Below, in pieces: positions 1 to 11,400 of a stretch of 64,000 bases of DNA. The stretch spans positions 473,380-537,379 of the forward strand of contig CAUJNA010001868.1 of NCBI GenBank assembly GCA_963377175.1, in the 5' to 3' direction. The notes under the pieces are model-generated. The model made no database searches and was not told the origin of the DNA. It saw nothing but the letters and a program-made list of their open reading frames with translations. The translations under genes and the position numbers were made by a program. The stretch is from Effrenium voratum (Eukaryota; Sar; Dinophyceae; Suessiales; Symbiodiniaceae). How positions within the stretch are numbered: the first letter of the stretch is position 1; every line of letters starts with the position of its first letter.

Positions 1-419
1 TTACAAGAAGCACACATTGGTTTTCCATGTTCACGGGTGCACATCTGCGCGTGCCGCGTGTACTGTTTCAGTCGTATACGTGATATGTGTGTTCCACATG
101 TGCACACACGTGTGTGTCTGAATTGGACACGTGTGTCTGAACTGCCCATGTGACCGCGCGCTTGCTCAGCCACTCTTGCGTTCACACGCGCGCGCTCGCC
201 CGCTATCGCACGCGCTTGCCCAACCTCAGTTCCCGCGCGGTGCTGAAGCGCGAAGCACGCCAGCAACACACGTGCAGCAGCGCAACGCGTGCCATGTTGA
301 AGCGCTGAAAGCCACAAGCTGTTGGCATGTTTGTGCTTGCCCGTCAGTCCTCACCTGTTTTGTGTCTCTGCTGGTGTAATTTTTTAAGCCTGGCCCTGGC
401 GCAGGACTAGCCCTGGCAG
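1..419. other. No gene seen; CA/TG- and CG-rich opening stretch
   Basis: Alternating purine-pyrimidine sequence with repeated ACACGTG words and CGCGCG runs. An 82-codon frame at 131-379 has the composition of this repeat and no recognisable domain, so it is not called. Confidence 0.6.
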
Positions 420-508
420 GTGGTTGGTTGGTTGGTTGGTTGGTTGGTTGGTTGGTTGCTTGGTTGGTTGGTGGGTGGGTGGGTGGGTTGGTTGGTTGGT
501 TGGTTGGT
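420..508. repeat. (TTGG)n microsatellite
   Basis: Nearly pure TTGG repeat, interrupted by a short GTGG block near 470-488. Confidence 0.97.
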
Positions 509-512
509 CCCT

Positions 513-760
513 TTGGCTATGTGCCGCCTACCTTAACCCAGCCTAAACACAACCAATATTTAAACCCACCTTAAACCAGCCCTAAACCCATCCGAGACCA
601 ACCCCGAACAACCCCACCATAAACCAGCACTAAACCATCTACCTCAAGCCTGGCCACTCCAAACCCAGCCAACCAAAGCCTGGTGATGCTGAGGATGTTG
701 AAGCCGATGCTGAGGATGTTACGCTTAGCGAACTACCCTAAACCCACCCCAAACATTTGT
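513..760. repeat. Degenerate CCTAAACC-type tandem repeat
   Basis: Repeated words such as CCTAAACC, CTAAACCA and CCTTAACCC resemble decayed copies of the complement of the plant/dinoflagellate telomere unit TTTAGGG. No run of perfect units is present, so this is telomere-like by inference only. Similar arrays occur near 19.9, 40.5 and 45.5 kb. Confidence 0.6.
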
Positions 761-1877
761 CCGTCACTGTCTCAGTGCACGCCAGGCTGTGCCAGGGTTA
801 GGCTAATGCCAAGTTGCCAAGTCCGGCTTGTCCAGTGTGTCCGGCTTGTCCAGTGGGACCCAACATCTGCGATTCAGCAGCTGCGCTTCAGCAGCTTTCC
901 TCCATGCTTGCCGAACGATCATCAGACCCAGTTGCCAGATCCCAGTTGCAGGCTTCCGGCTTTTCCCGGCTTTTTCAGTTGCCAATTCCCAGGCTGCCAA
1001 ATCCTGATTGCCGAATCCGAGTTGCCGAGTCCTAGTTGCCGACTTGCCAAACTTTAGGGTTTAGGCTCTGGGTGCCAGAAGGCTAACGCGAGGGTTTATG
1101 GCTTTCAGCGTTGCAGGGCTTTGGTGTGTCAACTGGCTTTGGGGATAGGATCCACACGATCAGCTGACTGTAGGGTTTAGGTTTGTTTTTCCCCTCTTGC
1201 CTTGGCCGGACCAGCAACCATCTGATTCACCAATTCTGAGTCCCCCCCTCCCCCCAACAGGATCGTAACTGCCCCCTTTTCTGGGTGCCATGGCAATTTT
1301 TGCATTTTGAAGACACCCCAACTGTCCATGCCACGAACTGCTAAAACACTCTTTCAGCCCCAGGAACACGCCACTTGGCGCATCAAAGCCACCAACCAGA
1401 CCTGAGGAGGCTCTCCAAACACTCCTCCGATTCTCAGGTCTGGACGCCGGGCCCCGAGATTTTGGCCGACCTTTGCGAAGTGGGGGGTGCAGCCCGACAC
1501 TTTTTTTTCTCTCCCCCCACGCGCAATTTCATGCGGAAAAGTGACTTGATTCCTTCTGGGATTGAAGCGTCCCAGGTGCTTGGCTTTGTTTTGGGACTCG
1601 CCACCCAGATTCCATCCGATTCCTCGATCAAGCGCGCTTTGTGCAAAGCAATCAGCAAGTTGTGAACTCAAACAGCCCGGTAAGGATCTAACCTCTGCCT
1701 TTTTCTCAACGCTCTTTCCCTCTCAGAATCTCGGCCCAAAAGCACATCACACAAGCAGAACAATCGCCCCTTCCACGGCAAGGAAAAAACAACTGGGGAA
1801 GAGTCCAGCGCTCCTGGCACCTCCTTTCGCCGCTTTCCCTGGCCGCGCCGGCGGGATTCGGCGTCCGCCGGCCTGAG
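761..1877. other. No gene recognised
   Basis: Short local repeats (GTCCGGCTTGTCCAGTG; GTTGCCGA words near 1000-1045) and TTTAGGGTTTAG-type words at 1053-1170. Open frames here overlap on both strands and lack codon bias. Confidence 0.5.
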
Positions 1878-1970
1878 GCCTGCAGCGAGGACTCAGCCAT
1901 CCCTTGGGCCGAGGTGCGGCGGAGGATCGCGGAGGTGGATCCGGCGGCTCCGGCGGAGGAGTGCCTTTCG
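1878..1970 (+). CDS. Probable internal exon, unidentified protein
   Basis: Open in phase with strong G/C third positions from an acceptor AG at 1876-1877. It encodes a helical, charged stretch (ACSEDSAIPWAEVRRRIAEV, then DPAAPAEECLS) and meets a TGA at 1974, so it should end just before. The likely donor is GC (GCCTGAGG) after 1970. The 10-bp word CGGCCTGAGG flanks the exon on both sides (1869-1878 and 1969-1978). No family recognised; probably in the same transcript as the exon near 2.5 kb. Confidence 0.5.
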
Positions 1971-2479
1971 GCCTGAGGTCGAGGTGATGAAACAACCAGG
2001 CAGGTTGGTGGATCACCCGGAACAGAGGACTGTTGGAGGGTTGGAGGGCCCATAAATGCCGGTTCAAAATGCCCACTTTGGAAGCAACAATCGGATGCCG
2101 AGGTCTCTCTAAACGTGGGCTTTTGCTTCGATCCGAAAGGGGTCCGTTTGGATAGGAAAGCGAGCTGGACACCGTCCAAATGGCATCATTTTGCTCAAGG
2201 TCCGCACTTTTAACTCACTTGTGGATGATTGTGCTCACCCTTCTCACCGGGAGGCTCGGTGAGGTTCCGCTGTTTGACTGCGCCAGGGATTAGAACACAC
2301 CGCGAATTGGCCAATGGCACCTGAACCAGCCACAGGGTCGATTTCTTGGCAACTGTTACCTTTGGTTTCCCTTCAGGCACCACCTCCAAGCACCAATCCT
2401 CAACCCTGCTGTCTGAGCCTGTTAGCTTTCCTTTTTCAGGTAAAAATCCTCAACCCTGTCGTTTTTGGTGCTCCCTTAG

Positions 2480-2630
2480 CTCCGGTGGTGCAGTTGCGCG
2501 GGTCTCCGCGGCGAGCGCAGGACGCCGTCGCCCTGCTGCGCAGCGCCGCCTTCGTTGGGGGCGTGGACCTCAATGACTGTCCGGGGGCTCAACCCGCGAA
2601 AGCGCTTCGTCGAATTTTGGACCAAGGGGC
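2480..2630 (+). CDS. Probable internal exon, unidentified protein
   Basis: The frame with the best codon bias encodes AQDAVALLRSAAFVGGVDLN followed by a short Pro/Ala segment. Several AG acceptors (2478-2520) are possible and the donor is uncertain, so the edges are approximate. A second frame is also open but has poor composition. The sequence looks helical; no domain recognised. Confidence 0.45.
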
Positions 2631-2693
2631 CGTTTTTTTTTTTGGCTTATGAACAGGACGTGTTTGCATGTGCTTTGTGGGCTGGTGCTCTGC

Positions 2694-2726
2694 GTTTGTT
2701 TGTTTGTTTGTTTGTTTGTTTGTGTG
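2694..2726. repeat. (TTTG)n microsatellite
   Basis: Short near-perfect tetranucleotide run just upstream of the 11-bp minisatellite. Confidence 0.95.
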
Positions 2727-2841
2727 TTTTTGGTTGTCTGAGTCTTGTGTGCGTTGCGCGCTTGTTGTGCTTTGCTTGCGGGTGTGCCCCTCTTGCGTGC
2801 CTTATTTGCTTTACGTTCTTTTTATGCATTGCGAGCGTTTG

Positions 2842-3023
2842 GTGTGCCTTGTGTGCCTCTTGTGTGCCTCTTGTGTGCCTCTTGTGTGCCTCTTGTGTGC
2901 CTCTTGTGTGCCTCTTGTGTGCCTCTTGTGTGCCTCTTGTGTGCCTCTTGTGTGCCTCTTGTGTGCCTCTTGTGTGCCTCTTGTGTGCCTCTTGTGTGCC
3001 TCTTGTGTGCCTCTTGTGTGCCT
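2842..3023. repeat. 11-bp minisatellite, unit CTCTTGTGTGC
   Basis: About sixteen near-identical tandem units. Because 11 is not a multiple of 3 and the unit lacks stops, frames stay open on both strands and give artefactual Cys/Val/Leu and Lys/Arg/His/Thr peptides. These are not genes. Confidence 0.97.
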
Positions 3024-6000
3024 TTGCGCGTCTTGTGTTTCGTGCGCCTTGTGTGCTTGGTGTGCTGGTTGTGCTTTGTGTAATCCATGCCCAAAGACCT
3101 GCGGCTCAGGCGACTGCTGGTACGGCCGACCCGCCCAAATTTTGGCCGAGACAGTCGCTGGCCGAAATGCGTCTCTGCCAGGCTGGATCACACTCCGCTT
3201 CTTCGTGCCTCAGGCAGGCTCCGGATCCCTTGGAACGAATAGATTGAAGTGTTTTGTTTTTTGGGCGGCAACTTTGAGAATGTCGCCTTGCTGGAGCTAG
3301 TGCTTGACTTTGCATGACCCTGCGCCTGCCCCATACCATTCGTTTGCTTTTGCAGTTGCCTTTCTTCTGCCGAAAAATCACAAAACATGCACAGGCCGCC
3401 TGGCCTGGCTACACTTACACTTTGTTGTTCGTTGTTCAGCTTGCACACGTAGGCTGCTGCTTGGGAAAAAATGACATGTCAATAAGCCGGAAACGGGGTG
3501 CGTGGGGTGAGCAAACCGGAGCCGGGGGGGGGGGGGCAGGGCGCACAAAAATACCAACCGAAGAGGCCATGGATAGCAAAGGAACGACAAACACCCACAA
3601 CTTACAGATGTAAGTCGCAATGCTTGTTGCCGGGGCGCTGGACCTTTTGGGGCACGTCTCTCACCGACTTTTTGCACTAGTGAAAAAATGGTTTTGGGTT
3701 CTACAGTTTTCCTTTTCCACAAAACACCTTTGTGTATTGTCCTTGTGAAAGGGCCTTCTTTGGACTAGCCTTGCATGAGGATTTTCAATGGCCATGTCCG
3801 AAAACTCACAGCAACACGTCCACACCACCAACCAAACCCAAAACTCAGCAACCTCATGACCATGCTCTGTTGCCAAGAGGAATTTTCCGAAGCTCACTAG
3901 CAAACTATTATTGAAATGCAACTTTCACGCCCGCCTGAAGGTTTTCCAGCTTGAAATGAAACATTCTTAGTTGAAACCAGTAGAAACCGGGTCAGTCTGG
4001 GAGAACAATTGAAACCCTTGCAGCGGTCAAACCCATTGACCAATCCATCGATCGACCCTCAGTGAACAGTACCAATTGATTCTAATGAATGTGGCCAACG
4101 AAAAACGACCAATCTTCTCATTCCCCTTGGACTTTTAGTTTCCAACCTGCTTTATATAGAAATCAGACGCTTATTCCGTTGAATCGGCCATAAGTCCAGC
4201 TGCCGCTCTAAAAAACGGGTCGGGTAGCTCATTGCGAGGTCCTCTCCAGCGAGGAACGGCTTCAAATCTTGGAGGAGCAGCCATGGCCTCGTTCGAAGGG
4301 AGTGACCGAGCCGCGAAAACCGCGTGAAGTGGATCTTGTCAGATGGACATCCGCATCAAATCCACGTCTGTGACCTCATCACCTTGGACCTTTCTTGTAA
4401 GAAAATGATTCGACATGGAATTCATCTTGGCCTTGTTTTAGGCAAGGAACAGTGACTTTCCAGAATATATTTTTGATGTAGGGAGAATCATTTGCCTATA
4501 GTCTATGCCCCTGTCAACTTGTTGCGTCGGCTTTTCCTTAGCCTAATCCCCATGTGGAAAATTTTCGGGGTTTCGATTCAACCGGCAGTGGCGCTTTCTC
4601 AAGTGCGGGGTCCTTGGGGTTTTAAAGGAAACCACAGGCAGGCGATCTCTTTTTGGGCGGTTGTCCCTGGCAGATCCAATTGGTTCCTTGGGAGTGGGTG
4701 CATTTGAGGCTTGCTCATGGAACAACATGTTTTGAGCAGCGCTTTGCGCAACACTCAATGTTCACAGCTGGATTGCACCAAAGGCCAAACAAAATGCAAC
4801 GCTGAAAAGACGGGGGGGTCTTTGTTGCCCGCTGTGGACCTGTGGGGTTTTTGTTGTCGAGGCTTTTCCACACGGAGTTCCTCATTTGGCTCGGCTTTCC
4901 CTGGGTGCGCTGCGATGTTTGGGCTAAGGGGAGAGCAGCTGACAGAGTGAGGACATGGCCGAAGATTTGCCCAGTTTTTGGGGAAGCAAGTCATTTTGTC
5001 CGCTCAGAGAGCAACAAAATCACATCCATTCCTTGGCTTTCCTGGGTTTTGCTTGGCTTTCCTGGGCATTCTTGGGTTTTCCTTGGCTTCGGTATCGCAG
5101 GTCCAGGCCCAAAGAAGTCAAACCAGCCTCGCTCTGCCAGATGGAGATGCTGGACTCCGAATGGAAGCCGCCTGGCGGCCCAGTCGCTTGAACTCTCCCG
5201 AGCTTGCGAAACCGGCAGTGGTTTGCCTTGGAAAGTTGTGTCCTGAACTCTTCTTGCCATGGGATCCGAACAAAACCGGCACGCCCGGTCTAAGGCCCAA
5301 GTTTGGTCCTGGAACATTCTTGCCATGGGATCCACGGGCATGGGCCATGACTTGCGAATGTCCTCCTGCCGTTTTCGTCTTGACCCGAGACCGGGACCGG
5401 ACCCCTTTGGGCGCAGATTTGGGCCAAGCTGAGTTGCAGGCTGGAGGCCCTGGCCGGCAGCGCCAAGGCAGGTGGCCTCTTTGGGAGACACGTTTGGGGG
5501 AGCCCCCTTTAGGAAGAATATGTGTTGGGATGAGGGAAACCCTTCTGGGGTTATGAGGGTTTCATGTCATTTGAAGAGGCACATCACATGCAATCAACGG
5601 GGTTTTGGGGCTTCGGCTCAAGGTTGACCCGTCACGTTTCCCGGATCTCCACTTGGAACATCCGTGGACGATTGAAGATCAGGACCCTCGATTCCCAGTT
5701 CTAAAGATTGATTCTCATTTTCTTTGCCAGTCGTTCAGTTTCCGAAGCCGCGCAGTTTTTGATGGGCAGGAGCGGTTTTTCTGGTCAAGCGGTCATCGCT
5801 TCATTCGAGCATACGAGCCAGAGAGCTACTTTTGGGTGCTTATAGGCATGAGCAGAAGGCTATCTATCCATTTGGAGGGTCCCCACGTTTGGCGCATGTC
5901 CTTCCTTTTTCCCAAAAGCTCTGTCTGATTGTGGAAAGCTGTCAGAAGCAGAGCCCCCTTGTGCTCAGTTCACATTGAGAATGCACTGACACCATTCCGC

Positions 6001-6104
6001 ATCTCCTTGACTGGGAGGTGGTGCAGCGAGCAAGGATAGAAGACGAGGAGCGCAGATGTTTTCTTGCCGGGCGAAGATTGAAAAACCGTTTGCCTGGCCA
6101 GTGT
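3024..6104. other. No gene recognised
   Basis: Mostly unique sequence with G and T runs. At 5030-5090 there are short TTGGCTTTCCTGGG repeats, and at 5250-5335 two copies of TTCTTGCCATGGGATCC about 70 bp apart. A short ATG frame at 4283 (MASFEGSDRAAKTA, then stop) lies in a locally G/C-rich patch and could be a decayed exon, but support is weak. Confidence 0.5.
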
Positions 6105-6680
6105 TTTGAGGTGTCTTGAGTTTGGTAGGCTTGTGTAGACACACTTCGTTCCCAATTAAGCACACCTCGTGCCATTTTTGGCTCAAGGACTTGACCAAAC
6201 TGGCTAAGGTATATATATATATATTCTCAATCGCGATGGTTGCCTTGGAATTTGACGTGCGTTGGCTGCGTTGGGATTACTCTCACCAGTCGTACAGCGT
6301 GAAGCTGGGACGCGGCTAGTGAGTCTGCAGGGGTGACAAACGCTGCAGTACATAAATTTGTTTGGAGAAGCATACCAATGCATTATCCTCGAGAAACGAG
6401 GTTTCTGATCAGTGAAGGCAAACGATATGAAAAGGAGTGCGTTGTTTGTTTCTGTCGTGTGACTCAAGCTAGGAATGTTGAGGTGTCTTGAGTTTGGTAG
6501 GCTTGGGTAGACGCACCTCACTCCTCAATTGGGGATACCCCATGCCATTATGGCTCCAGGACTTGACACGAACCCATCCCACCCATTCCACAGCGGAACA
6601 TAGTTGAGGGGGATTACTCTCACCCGTCGTACAGCGTGAAGCTGGGATGCGGCTGGTGGGTGGGTCTGCAAGGGTGACAA
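6105..6680. repeat. Direct duplication of a ~200-bp segment
   Basis: The segment from about 6105 to 6325 recurs from about 6475 to 6660. Both copies carry TGAGGTGTCTTGAGTTTGG, a GACTTGAC word and the CGTACAGCGTGAAGCTGGGA sequence near the 3' end. The copies have diverged and differ by an (AT)n expansion at 6211-6223 in the first. Confidence 0.8.
6165..6187 (+). other. Spliced-leader-like sequence (possible DinoSL relic)
   Basis: GCCATTTTTGGCTCAAG at 6171-6187 matches the 3' 16 nt of the dinoflagellate spliced leader (GCCATTTTGGCTCAAG) except for one extra T, and the preceding CCTCGT resembles its CCGTA start. Relic leaders in dinoflagellate genomes mark reinserted mRNAs. The duplicate copy at 6543-6560 is more diverged. 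No coding sequence follows, so chance similarity remains possible. Confidence 0.35.
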
Positions 6681-8445
6681 ACCCGAGGAGCATAGCAAGG
6701 CATGGTCCCCGAGAAGCGAGATTGGCTGATCGTGAAGGCAAACCATATGAAAAGGAGCGCGCGGCGTTTTACCATTGTGTGATTGTGTGATTCAGGCTAG
6801 GAATGATGTAGATGTAAGAAATGGGATGCTTCAGGGTGCCAAAATTAGGCCTTGCCCCGATTATGGCACGTCAGGCGCGGCAGAGGTTTTGGTCGCGAAT
6901 CTGACGGCGGGTTCCGATTTTTTTCTGCTTCGTTGCCTTTGGCGCATTCAAAGAAACCTAGTGGTCGATGGTCGATTTGGGAGGGACATTGGGGACTCCC
7001 TGCATTTCTTACAACACCGAAATCGAGCGGTAGATCTTGAACGTGGCCCCGCATGATTTCCGCCAGGCTCCAAGTTGCACGTGGATGTTGGTAGATGTGG
7101 GCGAGCCTAAAGCCGCAGCTTCATTTCATCCGGTATCCAACTAAGCAGACGTGGTTGCTACTTGATGCGGTCCTGTTCCTGTTTGGTGTGACCCATGTAT
7201 GTGAATCGGGCTGGACCAAGACTCAGGAGGGCTGCTCGCCTGATGAATATCGCCTGCTGAAGGCTGGCGGAGCATTTTGGGCATCAAAGCCTGGTGGTTG
7301 TTGCCCATTGAACAGAGATCCAATACTCCAATACCTACTTGTTGGATTTTTTGTTGCTCCAACTAGCCTGTAAAACTTTTGGATAGTCTCCACCCAGCAA
7401 ACATGAAGCTTCTCGCAAGTTGTTCCACGGCCCCGTTTATAGCTCGCCGGGAGCGTGTGTCAACTCAGGGACGCCTTGGTTTCGACCAATCGGAAAGTGC
7501 TTGGCCGTGCGAGGTTCGGGGAAAAGTACCAGTTCCTTTGGGAGGATCACGGGGAACTCACCCGGTTTGAACGCACAAATTGTCCCATGTCCAGTTGGGG
7601 AACCACGGCGTGTTTTACGTGGTTGAGCCATTGGTTTCACAGCGGTCTCCATTCAAGAAAGACCACATGTTTGGACACTTGGCAGTCGCACACAATTCAT
7701 TCGTGGACCTCATGAAATTATTGTTAAGACGTTAAAAGTTTTGTCTCAAAATAGACAAATGCCCAAAATGGGTTTACTTGCTTGAGCCAACCCTCACGAA
7801 GAGGAGCGCCGTGGTCAATTGTTTTTTTCTTGTTGCTGGGATGACCGGTGTAATGCTTGACCCGTAAAATGCGTAAAGGTTGAGTTGAAGGAATTGCGCA
7901 AAGAGTTTGATTCGATCTATTGACATTCTTTTTGACAGTGGCTTTTCCTTTCCGGGTGATTTAAACCCGTCAAAAAATGGTCCCTCACCATCCCCAAGAA
8001 ACACACGCATACACTCATATGGCTAAGAATTTCATGGGGGACCCGCTGAGAAGTGGTTAGTAAGCATAAATCCCCAGCTAAGTGATGTCCACCAAAGGGT
8101 TCCTGCACCTATGTTGGCAACTGAAAGGTTTCGTTCAAAGCCAAGGACAAGAACAGAACCATGGCCTTTTCCATCCCGGAAGCAAACGTTTGGGTGTTTT
8201 CGGCGATGCAGAATACCTGACTACAGAAAATAGTGGTAGCTCCTCACTGTTCGTAGCTTTTTTTGGTTCTGTTCATTTTTGGAAGGGGGCTGCAACTAAC
8301 AAAAGTGTTTTGCTACCATACCAAGGGTTGTGACCTGGAACCACGGAGGAAGAGACCGCCACGGGGCTCATGTTCAGGCACCGGACTCCGCAGATAGGTT
8401 CAGAGTCATGTTGGTAGCCAGCGGGCGCGGTTGGTCCGGTTGGCG
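6681..8445. other. No gene recognised
   Basis: Unique-looking sequence without codon bias. A segment at 8040-8110 (TAAATCCCCAGCTAA...TGTCCACCAAAGGGT) recurs near 12215-12260 and, degraded, near 23350-23400 and 25450-25495, so it belongs to a dispersed repeat. Confidence 0.5.
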
Positions 8446-8493
8446 ATGGTCTCGAGCTCCAGCTCTAGTTCCAGCTCGAGCTCTTCCAAGAAG
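8446..8493 (+). CDS. Tentative exon: poly-Ser tract (J-domain gene)
   Basis: An ATG-containing frame encodes MV, twelve serines and KK, then meets a GTAAAA donor at 8494. Alternation of AGC/TCC/TCT codons rather than one repeated codon argues for selection on protein. Its phase does not fit the next called exon, so a further exon may be missing. Confidence 0.45.
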
Positions 8494-11400
8494 GTAAAAC
8501 GAAAGCAGAAGAATGACGACATCAACGCCCCTCGGCCAAAAAAACAAACTTCCTGGCCTTGGCGCCAGAAAGGCTCTGGCATAAGTTGGCCGGATCTTTG
8601 CCTCGCCTCAACTAGTATGCGGACTTGGATTGAAAACGGTCAGCAATGGGAAACAACCACTCAGCGATCACAATTTTTTGGTGCGGCGAACAAATTGATT
8701 TCCGACCAGCGGCAATGTTCAGGTGGCGGATCTTTCAAAACTTGGTGGCTCCCAGCCATCCCCTTAGCCTTTTAGCTTTTTTTAGTCTTTAGTGGGGATC
8801 TCCATTTCACCCACTAAAAGTTAGTCACTTTTAGCAGGGGATCTGAGGACAGCCCAGAAAAGGCTCGGCTCTTCCGCTAGTTGTGTCAAGGGCCAACTTG
8901 TCCCCTGGCCTGGCCTGCCTCATATGCGGCAGAACTCACTTGGGCTGACTTCCCAGGCGAAAATTGCTGCGAGGCACGGAAGGGAAGGGAGTTGAGGCCA
9001 AGGAATTTCCTCATTCCATTGGCTCAAAATGGCGGACCCTGTGAATTGGGTGCTTTCCTTGGGTGTTTTCTCTTGAAAACCACCCCAGTTCCCGGAAAAA
9101 GAACACCTACCCTGGCCAAAACGTGTTTGAGATGGAGTTTTTCCAAAGGCCCGTTGTTCTGCAGACTTCCTCCAACTGGTAGACTTCTTCACCCCCCGGT
9201 GCAAAGTTTCATATTGAACCCAGCCTTTCGGCGTTCAAACGGAGGGGTTCAACCCTGATGGCTTTGTGGTCCTTCATTCGACAGGATGGCAAAGCGAGAG
9301 CAGGATGAGAACGCATGGCAGGGCTGGATCTGTCCATGCGGCGGCAAGAACTTTGTGATGAAAGGACATCGTAGTTTTTCCTTCCGACTCACTCAGAAAA
9401 TGCTTCCAAGAAGAGGAGGACAACCAGTGACAAATCGAGTTGCCCCCCCTTGGGACAGTTTTTGAAAGGAGGCCGTGGTGAGTTTCCCACCATTCGAGGA
9501 CACAAGCTAGTGGCAATGAATGTTGATTACCGCATCGTATGTATGATTCAGAGCTGATCCAGTTCAACCATGATGAGCTGGCGTCGTTTCACTTTGGCGT
9601 TCCCATCCACCAAAGGAACCTGACAGCAGGTCGGAAAACACCAGAAAAGGCCTTCCGGGTACCTTCCTGGAGGTATGTTGGTGAGAGGGAGGTTAGGTTT
9701 GCCACTCTACCACTCACATGCTGACATTGTTGGGGGTGTTCGCAGCAGCCGCCGCGAGATAAATGGGCGCCGGCCTGCGAAGCAGACACTAACCGTCCGG
9801 TTTGGGGGACAACTGTTCACAGTTGACGGGCCGATCCGCATCATCCATAACTTTTGGCATCGAAGGAAAAGACTTCGACGACATGTTTCGGGTTTGCGGA
9901 CGTTCAGCCAATCGGGAGATTACCGCCCTGAAGAAGTCCAGAGAAGTGTCCTCGCGATGGTCACATGAAGAGAGAAGGAACCCTAACTATGGCCCCCTGC
10001 CAGTCACGTTGGCAACATAGCTATTAGAGGAACCTCCAAACTTCATCCAAGCATAAAGGAGCTCTAGAAACAATTCGGCCACTTCTCTAGAGCCAAGCTA
10101 CAGGAAATTCCAAGTGCACCTTGTTTTTCCACCAACAAACTTGTTTCTTGGTCCCATAAACCTGGTAAAACATGGAGGTCGAAAACATGATTTTGGTTGG
10201 AAGAGCTTAAAGGAGCTTCCGTTCGGGAACCCCAACATATCTATTGGAATCTCCCAAACTCACCTCGAATCCAGCCCACTAAACTTTGTTCTTTTTTGTT
10301 TTCTCCGCGCCCTACCAGGCAAACAAGAAAACGGAGGTTGCGCAACACATCCAACCCACTCTTTTTTTCCGCGCTTAAAAAACGGAGGTCGCGCAAAAAA
10401 CCCCGGGGGGATTTTTCTCTCTTTTGGGACACCCCCGAACCGCTCCGTCCGAAGCGCGCCCGACTCGCGCGAATTCAGGACGTTGCTACGCCTGCAACGC
10501 GCTGAAGCCTCTGAGCGGGGCTCAGAAGGGCCTCGCGGCCGCGGAGAAGATCGCGGCGTCCATCGCGCGCCGGTTGGCTGCAGCCAGCCGAAGCCGGGGG
10601 GGGAAGGGGGAGGAGGGGAGGGGAGGCGGGGGGTGACGGCTGATTTGAATGGCGCAAGATAATAATGAGGGGCTCGCCCGCGCTGGAACAAGTTTTAGCT
10701 AGGCGATCTTCCAATGAGTTCTTACCTGGAATATCTCCGCCAAAACGCAGGAGCGTAAAAGGTTTCATCTTCAGAAAACAAGAAAACACCATGTTCCCCT
10801 TTTTTAATGATTAACAACTCAGGCCCCCACGCGAGGGGGGAGAAGGTTTGGTGCGTGTTTTTCAAGGCCCCCGAAGTTTCAACTTCCATTTGCTGACATG
10901 AATATTTGTGTTATATGTTTTCTCCTGGGTTGGTTTTAAAAGAGCATCTACCACTATTGAACATGTTTTTTTTGTTTTTCCCCTGCGACTTGAGTAAGTG
11001 GAGGTGAAGCCAAATGGTCCAAACCACCAAGCCAATCAACCAATGAGGCGTAAGGTGAGGATTTGTGGTTTGGGTGCGTTTGTTTGGGCCATTTTTTTTG
11101 TTTCCTGGGGGGAGGGTGGGTAGGTGGTTTGCTTTTATTTTTCTTTTCTGGGGTAGGGCTTGGGGTTGCGGTTCCTCACCCAGCGTCAGTCCATTGCATG
11201 TCGCCTCAGTCGATTGGTTTTTCTTGAAAGGAGCAACTGGAGACATGGGTGGCTCGCCTTTCCTTTCAGGCAAAATGTCTTGCGGCTTCCTTTTTGGTTT
11301 CCAAATTTCCCTTCAAAGCCACCAGAAATTGGGGGCCTTCAAAACCCCACCAAAACCGGAAGGGGGGGGGGGGCGCTGTGGCTTTGGGTTTCCCTTGTTT

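Noticed and set aside
2555..3300. Long Cys/Val/Leu-rich frames and a Lys/Arg/Thr/His minus frame
   Set aside because: Produced by the 11-bp minisatellite, which has no stops in any of these frames.
10260..10691. 143-codon minus-strand frame
   Set aside because: Shadow of the G/C-rich + exon 10479-10572, whose + frame has better codon bias and phase-compatible splice sites.
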